Position numbers and translations under genes: made by a program | NCBI GenBank assembly: GCA_964472785.1 | Contig: CAYYMH010000015.1 | Location: forward strand, 24,963-88,962 | Origin: CAYYMH01 sp964472785 | GTDB lineage: Bacteria > Zhuqueibacterota > Zhuqueibacteria > Thermofontimicrobiales > Thermofontimicrobiaceae | Length of the DNA: 64,000 bases | Direction: 5' to 3' | Shown here: positions 8,946-16,029 of the stretch, piece after piece | How the letters are laid out: the number at the start of each line of letters is the position of its first letter | How positions within the stretch are numbered: the stretch's first letter is position 1 | Notes under the pieces: generated by a model | The model's database searches: none | Told to the model about the DNA's origin: nothing | The model's input: the letters and a program-made list of their open reading frames with translations, nothing else

Positions 8946-10064
8946 ATGAATAATGATCAGCATCCTCCTTACCAGGAAAAAATTGCCCAAAAAGCAGGAC
9001 TTCCGCTTTTGGATGGTGCAACCAGTGAATTTCCGCTTATCACTTCCGAGCTCCGATCATTAAAAATGATCGCCGCTGATTTATCACGCTCAATTGATGA
9101 GAGACTCGAAGCATTTGAGGACATTATGGAATCCGAAATCGGCGATACAACCATGTCCCGTGCCCGAAACATTGAGCGGGAATTTGGTCTGCGACAAATC
9201 TTTTTAAAATTCGAAGGCGGTAATCCTTCTGGCACTCAAAAAGACCGTATTTCATTTGCCCAGGTTATGGACGCGATACGGCGCGGCTTTGACGCGATCA
9301 CTGCGGCTACCTGCGGTAATTATGGCGTTGCCGTTTCCTTTGCTGCTTCGCTGGCTGGTTTACGTTGCATCATTTACATTCCGGAGACCTTTCATACCAA
9401 ACGTGTCAAAGAGATGGCAGATTTTGGCGCTGAAATTGTACGATTAGAAGGCGATTATGAAAACGCGGTTGAAGAATCGAGGAAACGAGCCGAAAAGGAC
9501 GAAATTTATGACGCGAACCCTGGTGGCGCGAATACCATACTACAGTTGAAAGCTTATGGAGAAATTGCTTACGAAATTTATGACGAACTGCGTGATGCGC
9601 CGTCGATTGTTGCTGTTCCGGTTTCCAATGGCACCACTTTAGCCGGTATTTACAAAGGATTTCAAAGTCTTTACCGCCGCGGTAAGACATCAAAAAATCC
9701 TCGCATCGTTGCCGGATCTTCACACGGTAAAAATCCCGTAATACAGGCATTTTTAAAAAATTTACCACAATGTGCGGACCTGCAACCGGAAAAAATAAGA
9801 GAAACTTCAGTAAATGAGCCCCTGATCAATTGGCACTCCATCGATGGTGATTTAGCGCTGGATGCAGTCAGAGGATCAAATGGCTGGGCAGCCAATGCCT
9901 CTGATAAAAGCATGCTCAACTATTCCCGGCTGATCAGGGAAAAGGAAGGGCTCAATGTTTTGCCAGCTTCAACTGCGGGTCTGATTGCATTTATGGAATA
10001 TCATCAGCGGGAATCACTGCCAAACGATCGTTATGTCATTATTTTAACCGGGAGAAAAGCATGA
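8946..10064 (+). CDS. Threonine-synthase-like PLP-dependent enzyme
   Basis: The 372-residue protein has the fold-type II PLP layout of threonine synthase and its relatives. The Schiff-base lysine is K99 in NPSGTQKDR (threonine synthases usually read NPTGSFKDR). The cofactor-contacting loop is TCGNYGVAVSFAA and the phosphate-binding glycine loop is VSNGTTLAGIYKGF. Such enzymes catalyse beta/gamma-elimination or replacement on an amino-acid substrate. It is the first gene of a four-gene operon with no threonine-pathway genes beside it, and the altered lysine loop argues against housekeeping ThrC. The gene overlaps the next by 4 nt (ATGA), which implies translational coupling. The substrate cannot be read from the sequence. 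Confidence 0.8.
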   Translation: MNNDQHPPYQEKIAQKAGLPLLDGATSEFPLITSELRSLKMIAADLSRSIDERLEAFEDIMESEIGDTTMSRARNIEREFGLRQIFLKFEGGNPSGTQKDRISFAQVMDAIRRGFDAITAATCGNYGVAVSFAASLAGLRCIIYIPETFHTKRVKEMADFGAEIVRLEGDYENAVEESRKRAEKDEIYDANPGGANTILQLKAYGEIAYEIYDELRDAPSIVAVPVSNGTTLAGIYKGFQSLYRRGKTSKNPRIVAGSSHGKNPVIQAFLKNLPQCADLQPEKIRETSVNEPLINWHSIDGDLALDAVRGSNGWAANASDKSMLNYSRLIREKEGLNVLPASTAGLIAFMEYHQRESLPNDRYVIILTGRKA

Positions 10065-11140
10065 TCAAACTACCAGAAGGCAATGCGATTGTCTATTGCG
10101 AAGGCGCTTTCAATACACCAAACGGAAAAACCGCTCACGGTCTCGTTCGGCGGACGAACCGTTACCATATTTTGTCAGTGATCGATTCAAAGTATTCCGG
10201 ACAGGATTCCGGTGTAGTTTTGGATGGCAAGGAAAATCTTGTTCCGGTGATGAGCGACCTCAAAAGCGCTGTTGATCATTTAAAAGAATTTGGGAAGTTG
10301 GCCACGCACTTTGTGATCGGACTGGCGCCAGATGGCGGGCGATTAAACGCAACTGCCCGATCCGATGTGCTAAAAGCAATTCAATGTGGTCTGAATGTGG
10401 ATTGCGGTTTGCATGATTTTTTATCCGATGACATTGAGATTGCTTCACTGGCGAAAAAATTCGGAGTTGAAATTCGGGATGTCAGGAAAACACCTCCCAG
10501 AAATAAGCTTCATTTTTTCGAAGGAAAAATCGAGCAAGTCGATTCACTCAAAATCGCACTATTGGGCACTGACTCTGCAGTGGGAAAACGAACCACAGCA
10601 TGGATTCTGGTGGATGCATTACAAAAAGCCAGCTATTCTGCCGAGATGGTGGGTACCGGTCAAACCGCCTGGATGCAAGGGGCAAACTATTGTCTAATAT
10701 TAGATTCGCTAATTAATGATTTTGTTTCCGGTGAAATCGAGCATGCGGTCTGGTCTGCCTGGACTGATAACAATCCAGATTTTATTGTCATTGAGGGACA
10801 AGGGAGTTTAATGAATCCGGCTTACCCGGGTGGATTCGAAATTTTGGCCGCCGGTCGCCCGGACGTGGTCGTACTCCAGCATGCGCCAGCGCGCAAAGAC
10901 TACGATGGATTTCCCGGTTACCCGATTCATTCGGTTGAAAAGCAAATCGCAGCCATTGAACTGTTGTCAGGCAAACCAGTTGTCGCCATCACGCTGAATC
11001 ACGAAAATATCCCGGCTAACGACATTGAAAAAACATGCCAATTATTAAGTCAGAAAACAAAATTACCGGTTTTTGATGTTTTGGTAAATGGCGCTGATGA
11101 ATTAATAGCTGCACTCTTGAAATTTAAAAACAGTGAGTAA
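10061..11140 (+). CDS. DUF1611 P-loop protein, DgcN-like
   Basis: The 359-residue protein has an N-terminal Rossmann-like half and a C-terminal P-loop half. The P-loop reads LLGTDSAVGKRTTAWIL (about 166-182). Downstream family blocks are GTGQTAWMQGA and VIEGQGSLMNPAYPGG (about 245-260), both hallmarks of DUF1611. A characterised DUF1611 protein, DgcN, N-acetylates D-glutamate in a marine D-glutamate catabolic route where it works with DgcA, an enolase-superfamily racemase. An enolase-superfamily epimerase is present two genes downstream here. I infer that this protein ATP- or acyl-activates an amino acid or its derivative; the exact substrate is open. It starts inside the stop of the PLP gene (ATGA overlap) and ends 6 nt before the fusion gene. 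Confidence 0.75.
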   Translation: MIKLPEGNAIVYCEGAFNTPNGKTAHGLVRRTNRYHILSVIDSKYSGQDSGVVLDGKENLVPVMSDLKSAVDHLKEFGKLATHFVIGLAPDGGRLNATARSDVLKAIQCGLNVDCGLHDFLSDDIEIASLAKKFGVEIRDVRKTPPRNKLHFFEGKIEQVDSLKIALLGTDSAVGKRTTAWILVDALQKASYSAEMVGTGQTAWMQGANYCLILDSLINDFVSGEIEHAVWSAWTDNNPDFIVIEGQGSLMNPAYPGGFEILAAGRPDVVVLQHAPARKDYDGFPGYPIHSVEKQIAAIELLSGKPVVAITLNHENIPANDIEKTCQLLSQKTKLPVFDVLVNGADELIAALLKFKNSE

Positions 11141-11146
11141 ATTTTC

Positions 11147-13513
11147 ATGAAAAAAGCAGAAAATTTAAGTGAAGCAATTGAACAATTGACAGTGATTGAA
11201 ACCCTGGAAATCGGTCCGGTTCGCGTCGATAAAAAACGATTAATCGCGCCGTATAAAATCCGAACTAAGAATGGTTCCGAGTCAGCCATGAATCTCGAAT
11301 ATAGCTATGAAACAGAGGTTTTTGATCCGACTGAACCGGACTCGATTAATCTGGCTCACATCATTGCTGCACAAGTAGCGCTTAACTATGGGTTGTTCTG
11401 CGAAAAAATAATTTTTCACGGACTGTTTGACCGTCATGACCAGCGGTTTATCAAAGACATGGCTCTTAACACGGCACGCGAAATTTACGTTAAAAAAATT
11501 CTGGAGCCAAATTCATTCCTGATCGGTCCGGTTTCTCAATTGCCACATGAAAAATTAGATCGTTACCTGCGTTCAGAAATCATCTTTTCTGATGAGCCAG
11601 CAGATTTTGCTCAAAATAAAAATGATACGAGTAAAGCAAGTTGGCATTCAGACGAAAAACGACACGCCGTTTTAAGCAGTGGCGGAAAGGATAGTCTGCT
11701 CAGCTACAGCCTGCTTCAGGAAATCGGCAAAGAAACCCATTCTGTTTTCATTAATGAATCAGGGAGGCATTGGTACACTGCGCTGAATGCTTATCGCTAT
11801 TTTAAAAACAAATATCCTGAAACTGCTCGAGTCTGGACCAATGCGGATCGGATTTTTTCGTGGATGCTGCGCCATTTTTCGTTCATTCGTCAGGATTTTG
11901 CACGACTACGCTCTGATGAATATCCGATCAGACTGTGGACTGTAGCTGTGTTCCTGTTCGGCGCTCTGCCAATTTTGCGGAAGCGCGGAATCGGCAGGCT
12001 GATTATTGGTGACGAATTTGATACCACCCGCCGCCTGTCTTATCGGGGAATCACCCATTATGATGGATTATACGATCAAAGCCGCTATTTTGATAACGCA
12101 TTGACACAATATTTTTCAAACAAAAAATGGGGAATTAGACAATTTTCCTTGCTCCGGACGCTATCAGAACTGCTGATCCAAAAAATTCTGGTGAAACGGT
12201 ACCCAGAACACCAGTCCCAACAGATGTCCTGTCATGCGACTCATATTGAAGGAAATCGGGTCAAACCCTGCGGCAAATGTGAAAAGTGCCGCCGGATCGT
12301 GGGAATGTTGATGGCGCTCGATGCCGATCCGAAAAACTGCGGTTACACTGAAACGCAAATTGAAAATTGTCTTCGGGAAGTTGCTAAACAGGGCGTTCAT
12401 CAGGAAGCTGAAGGAGGAAAACAACTCGCATTTATGCTGATGGAAAAAGAGCTAATCCCGGCTGTTTCCAAACAGGAAAAAAACAAGCTCAGCCACCCTG
12501 AAATTCTAAAATTGCGCATTGATCCCGAACGTTCTCCGCTGAAAGATATTCCTGCTGATTTACAAGAACCATTGCTTAAAATCTGGTTTGAATACACCGA
12601 GGGTGCATTAATCAAAAAGAACCGAGAATGGGAAAAGTTTGAGCCGATTGTTGATTCAAAAATAAAACCAAAAACATCCGGTGAAGCAGAATCGACGAAC
12701 AACACAACTGCATCAAAAAGTTCATCGGCAGCGAAGTCGTACATTTTAGGTGAAATCACCTGGCCCGAAGCAAAAAAGCGTTTCAAAGAAGTAGATGTCG
12801 CCTTGCTTCCGGTTGGCGCCATTGAACAGCACGGTTTACATTTACCTTTGGATACAGATGCTTATGACGCCAATTTTTTGTCTCAAAAAGTCGCTGAAAT
12901 GTGTAGTGATCCAAAACCGATTGTATTACCTCTGATTCCCTATGGCGTTTCATACCATCATGACGATTTTAAGGGAACGATCAGCATCACGAATGAAACT
13001 TTATCCAGCCTGGTTTATGAAATCGGCATGAGCCTTGCCAACCATGGGATTAAAAAATTGGTCATCATCAATGGCCACGGTGGCAATAGTCCGGCACTAC
13101 AATTTGCTGCCCAAAAAATTAACCGGGACGCTCATATTTTCACTTGCGTGGATTCCGGTGAAACCAGTGACACGGACATCGAACGGATCGCAGAAACTGA
13201 AAATGATGTCCATGCCGGTGAAATTGAGACCAGCACAAGTTTAGCGATCCGCCCTGAATTGGTTAAACTTGACAAAGCGCGGAAATTTATCCCGCGATTT
13301 TCCAGCAGATATTTAAATTTCAGTTCAAAGCGCAGCGTTGAATGGTATGCGAGAACAGAGAAAATTTCCAGCACAGGCGTAATGGGAAATCCGCTGAAAG
13401 CCGACAAAAATAAAGGAGAGGAAATCTGGCACATCATGATCAAAAATCTGGTCGAATTTGTCGAACAATTGAAAAGTATGACGCTGGATGAAATTTATAC
13501 GAAACGCTATTAA
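11147..13513 (+). CDS. Fusion: PP-loop ATPase (MurL/QueC-like) + creatininase-family amidohydrolase
   Basis: This 788-residue protein joins two enzymes. Residues about 1-450 form a PP-loop ATPase with LSSGGKDSLLSYSLL (about 176-190) and a zinc-ribbon-like CGKCEKC (about 375-381). These resemble QueC/ExsB enzymes and, in overall order, the ATP-dependent MurL epimerase that inverts glutamate in a peptidoglycan precursor. A low-complexity Ser/Thr/Lys linker (about 500-530) follows. Residues about 534-788 form a creatininase-fold amidohydrolase with metal ligands in VGAIEQHGLHLPLDTDA, NGHGGN and HAGEIETS. AMP-forming activation plus amide hydrolysis in one chain fits processing of an amino-acid amide or peptide (inference). 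The gene lies 6 nt after the DUF1611 gene and 15 nt before the epimerase gene. MurL relationship: moderate to low certainty. Confidence 0.75.
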   Translation: MKKAENLSEAIEQLTVIETLEIGPVRVDKKRLIAPYKIRTKNGSESAMNLEYSYETEVFDPTEPDSINLAHIIAAQVALNYGLFCEKIIFHGLFDRHDQRFIKDMALNTAREIYVKKILEPNSFLIGPVSQLPHEKLDRYLRSEIIFSDEPADFAQNKNDTSKASWHSDEKRHAVLSSGGKDSLLSYSLLQEIGKETHSVFINESGRHWYTALNAYRYFKNKYPETARVWTNADRIFSWMLRHFSFIRQDFARLRSDEYPIRLWTVAVFLFGALPILRKRGIGRLIIGDEFDTTRRLSYRGITHYDGLYDQSRYFDNALTQYFSNKKWGIRQFSLLRTLSELLIQKILVKRYPEHQSQQMSCHATHIEGNRVKPCGKCEKCRRIVGMLMALDADPKNCGYTETQIENCLREVAKQGVHQEAEGGKQLAFMLMEKELIPAVSKQEKNKLSHPEILKLRIDPERSPLKDIPADLQEPLLKIWFEYTEGALIKKNREWEKFEPIVDSKIKPKTSGEAESTNNTTASKSSSAAKSYILGEITWPEAKKRFKEVDVALLPVGAIEQHGLHLPLDTDAYDANFLSQKVAEMCSDPKPIVLPLIPYGVSYHHDDFKGTISITNETLSSLVYEIGMSLANHGIKKLVIINGHGGNSPALQFAAQKINRDAHIFTCVDSGETSDTDIERIAETENDVHAGEIETSTSLAIRPELVKLDKARKFIPRFSSRYLNFSSKRSVEWYARTEKISSTGVMGNPLKADKNKGEEIWHIMIKNLVEFVEQLKSMTLDEIYTKRY

Positions 13514-13528
13514 TTTGGAGAGAAACTC

Positions 13529-14599
13529 ATGAAGATCACCAATGTCCGGAGTCAATTGGTCACGATGAGTCTAAAACAATCGTACACGATCGCATATGAA
13601 ACATACGATTCAGCGACCAATGTTTTTCTCCGAATCGATACAGATGAAGGTATCGCTGGATTTGGCTGCGCTGCTCCCGATGAACATGTAACCGGAGAAA
13701 GTGCGGCTAAAGTTTTCGATAATTTGAAGGGTCCTTTTACCGCTCATTTAATAGGGGCAGATCCGTTACGAATCTCAAAAATATTGGAAGATTTGAAAAT
13801 CAAATATCCGGAATATCCGTGCACGCGAGCAGCGGTTGATATGGCGCTTTACGATATATTGGGGAAAAAAGCAAACTTGCCGTTGTGGAGAATTTTAGGC
13901 GGCTACCGCGACCGTATTATGACCAGCATTACGATTGGCATTTTACCAGAGCAGGAAACAATTAAGCACGCTAAAAAATATATTAAGCAGGGTTTCAAAG
14001 CGCTAAAGTTGAAAGGCGGAATCGACGTCGAATCCGATATTGCCCGTGTCATCAAAGTCAGGGAAGCGGTTGGCGATGAAATTGAGTTACGTTTTGATGC
14101 AAATCAGGGATTTACTGTCGAGCAGTCCATTTATTTCGTCCAAAAAGCCAGAAAAGCAAAACTGGAATTGATTGAGCAGCCAACGCCTCAGGAAGAGCCG
14201 AATTTATTGGGCCGAGTGACCAGTCAAACACCGATTCCGATAATGGCTGATGAAAGTTTAGTAACGATCAGAGATGCTTTCCGGTTAGCAAAAAATGAAT
14301 TGAGCGACATGGTCAACGTGAAGTTGATGAAAGTTGGTGGAATCGCGGAAGCGCTTCAGATTAATTCTGTGGCTCGTTCCGCTGGACTTGAAGTGATGGT
14401 CGGCTGCATGGATGAATCCGCTCTTGCGATCGCTGCGGGATTACATTTTGCATTAGCCCGTCCCAATGTGCTATATGCTGACCTTGACGGTCATTTGGAC
14501 CTGATCGATGATCCTGCTAAAGATACTATTACATTAAAAGACGGATTTTTATATCCCACTGAAAGTCCTGGCTTCAGCTGTCATCTGGACATTTTTTGA
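13529..14599 (+). CDS. Enolase-superfamily dipeptide / N-acyl-amino-acid epimerase (DgcA- or YcjG-like)
   Basis: The 356-residue protein is a muconate-lactonising/mandelate-racemase-type enzyme. Visible catalytic features are the KLKGG base region (about 158-162, K-x-K), metal ligands in RFDANQG, IEQPT and MADES, and the second lysine in NVKLMKVGG. A late DLDGHLDL segment matches the D-x-D motif that L-Ala-D/L-Glu epimerases use to bind the substrate ammonium group. The family inverts the alpha-carbon of dipeptides or N-acyl amino acids; DgcA, which racemises N-acetyl-glutamate, is often annotated the same way. A GGAGAG ribosome site precedes the ATG by 6-7 nt. It is the last gene of the operon. 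Confidence 0.88.
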   Translation: MKITNVRSQLVTMSLKQSYTIAYETYDSATNVFLRIDTDEGIAGFGCAAPDEHVTGESAAKVFDNLKGPFTAHLIGADPLRISKILEDLKIKYPEYPCTRAAVDMALYDILGKKANLPLWRILGGYRDRIMTSITIGILPEQETIKHAKKYIKQGFKALKLKGGIDVESDIARVIKVREAVGDEIELRFDANQGFTVEQSIYFVQKARKAKLELIEQPTPQEEPNLLGRVTSQTPIPIMADESLVTIRDAFRLAKNELSDMVNVKLMKVGGIAEALQINSVARSAGLEVMVGCMDESALAIAAGLHFALARPNVLYADLDGHLDLIDDPAKDTITLKDGFLYPTESPGFSCHLDIF

Positions 14600-14608
14600 A
14601 CCTTTACC

Positions 14609-14638
14609 AGAAATCAACAGTTGATAATTTTTTTTTCT
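14609..14638 (+). terminator. Probable terminator of the four-gene operon
   Basis: An A-rich arm (AGAAATCA) faces TGATAATTTTTTTTCT around ACAGT, giving a short A-T stem running into eight T residues, 10 nt after the epimerase stop codon. The stem is weak but the T tract is convincing. Confidence 0.4.
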
Positions 14639-14871
14639 GTCTTAATTGAAACAAAATCCATTAAATGTCGTCTTTTCATATCAGTAAATTGCATTAAATT
14701 ACATAAACAGACAGTCTGACTTTTATCAAAACAGAAATTAATAGAAAAGTTTTATTACAAAAATTTAGATTATTGCAATGATATCCATTACCGAATTGTA
14801 AGAAATATCTCTAAAATATTTTAAATTCAGTATTTCAAATAATTAAAATTCTTTTACTTTTTAAAAAAAGC

Positions 14872-14900
14872 TTGCATTTTTGATTTTATTTTTATATAAT
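14872..14900 (+). promoter_or_regulatory. Sigma70-like promoter of the exopolysaccharide operon
   Basis: TTGCAT (14872-14877), a 17-bp spacer and a perfect TATAAT (14895-14900) predict a transcription start near 14907. That gives a leader of about 540 nt before the first gene. Confidence 0.65.
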
Positions 14901-14961
14901 AACTTCCGAATTAATGTTATATTAAAAACACATTAATAGCAGGTTTGCAGATTTAAATTGA

Positions 14962-15089
14962 GGGGCGTTTAGGTGGTGATGAATACTTGTTAGTTCGCAA
15001 CTCGCTTTTAATTAAGAATTAACAAGATGTTAATAATTCATGGTTGGGAAGGGAAAAGCGCCAAGATGTTTAATAAAATTCCCCCCTTC
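14962..15089 (+). promoter_or_regulatory. Candidate structured leader RNA with two competing helices
   Basis: GGCG within 14964-14970 can pair with CGCC (15059-15062), closing a domain with inner hairpins AGTT-CGC-AACT (14992-15002) and GAATTAAC...GTTAATAATTC (about 15016-15039). Alternatively GAAGGG (15048-15053) pairs with CCCTTC (15084-15089), and CGCC then lies in its loop. The two long-range helices cross, so they are mutually exclusive in a simple fold, as expected for a regulatory leader. This was read by eye only. Confidence 0.3.
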
Positions 15090-15449
15090 ACTCTGTCATT
15101 ATTCAATTTACTTTTCTCGAACTCAAATCGTAAGAAAGGAATTGGGCGGATAGAAGTTTTGTATGCCCACCCATTAGTTTTAAACATAAAAGATAATATT
15201 TGATGTTACAAAAAATAAATTTACAATGAAATTTATTTTTTATTAAATTTCTTTATGAATCAAATTAATTCAAGCACCATTTAAAAAACCACTACTAAGA
15301 ATGATAATTAGTCATCAGATTATTAATAATAATTTGGTTTAATTGATAATTTTGTTTTTTATTCTCACAATTATTTTTGTTTGAATAAATTCCGAGTTTA
15401 ATGATTTGAATTGCTTTCTTTTTTTTCACTTAGTACGGAATATTTAAAA

Positions 15450-15974
15450 ATGGATGGTTTTAAAATTTGGGTTGCAAGACTTTATTTTTTTCTGATTGTT
15501 GTATTGGTATCGTCACTCGTTTTTTCCCAGGACACACGCCAACAAGACAGCAAATATCAAATCGGCACAGATGAAAGATTATTGATAACCGTTCATGTTT
15601 TCGGAGAAGTCCAAAATCCTGGTGAATATTTAGTGCCGGATAACACAAACGTGCTTGAGTTGATTTCCAAAGCTGGGGGACCGACCGAATATTCCAACTT
15701 AAAAAATGTAAAAATTACACGAGGCTTGAGTGGGACATCAAATCTGAAAAGCTCGAATGAAAAGACAACTTCATACAGGAAGCAAGTTATCAAAGTCAAT
15801 TTAAAAAAAATACTAAATGATGTAAATGCAACAGCTAATTTACCGACACTGCAACCAGATGATGTCATCAGAGTGGGGAGAAATTCGTTGTTTACATGGC
15901 AAAGAGTAATCCGAACACTATCCGAGCTTGCAATTATCGCCCAGTTATGGTACTGGTATAACCGGACGGATTAA
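15450..15974 (+). CDS. SLBB-domain periplasmic protein of the exopolysaccharide export system
   Basis: I start at the ATG at 15450 because the upstream in-frame start would be a TTG with no ribosome site. The 174-residue product has a signal peptide (about 1-28, ending VFSQ) and a single SLBB domain (about 50-100, VHVFGEVQNPGEYLVPDNTN then VLELISKAGGPTEYSN). It also has a short hydrophobic C-terminal segment with aromatic residues (about 150-174). It lacks the Poly_export domain of a full Wza-type outer-membrane channel, so it is probably a partner of an export pore encoded elsewhere. It lies 55 nt before the Wzc-like gene. Confidence 0.75.
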   Translation: MDGFKIWVARLYFFLIVVLVSSLVFSQDTRQQDSKYQIGTDERLLITVHVFGEVQNPGEYLVPDNTNVLELISKAGGPTEYSNLKNVKITRGLSGTSNLKSSNEKTTSYRKQVIKVNLKKILNDVNATANLPTLQPDDVIRVGRNSLFTWQRVIRTLSELAIIAQLWYWYNRTD

Positions 15975-16029
15975 ATTTTTAATCTCAAATTAAAAAAAGT
16001 AATCCAATAATTTAAATGAAAAATAAATA

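Larger units (their letters stand above)
14600..15449 (+). other. Long intergenic region and 5' leader before the exopolysaccharide operon
   Basis: Apart from the terminator and promoter listed separately, this 850-nt stretch has no credible gene. Most is very AT-rich, but 14962-15089 stands out with G-rich runs (GGGGCGTTTAGG at 14962-14973, GAAGGG at 15048-15053, GCGCC at 15058-15062) and a C run (15081-15086). It can form several hairpins and may be a structured leader RNA of about 540 nt. No known riboswitch consensus was recognised. Confidence 0.5.
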
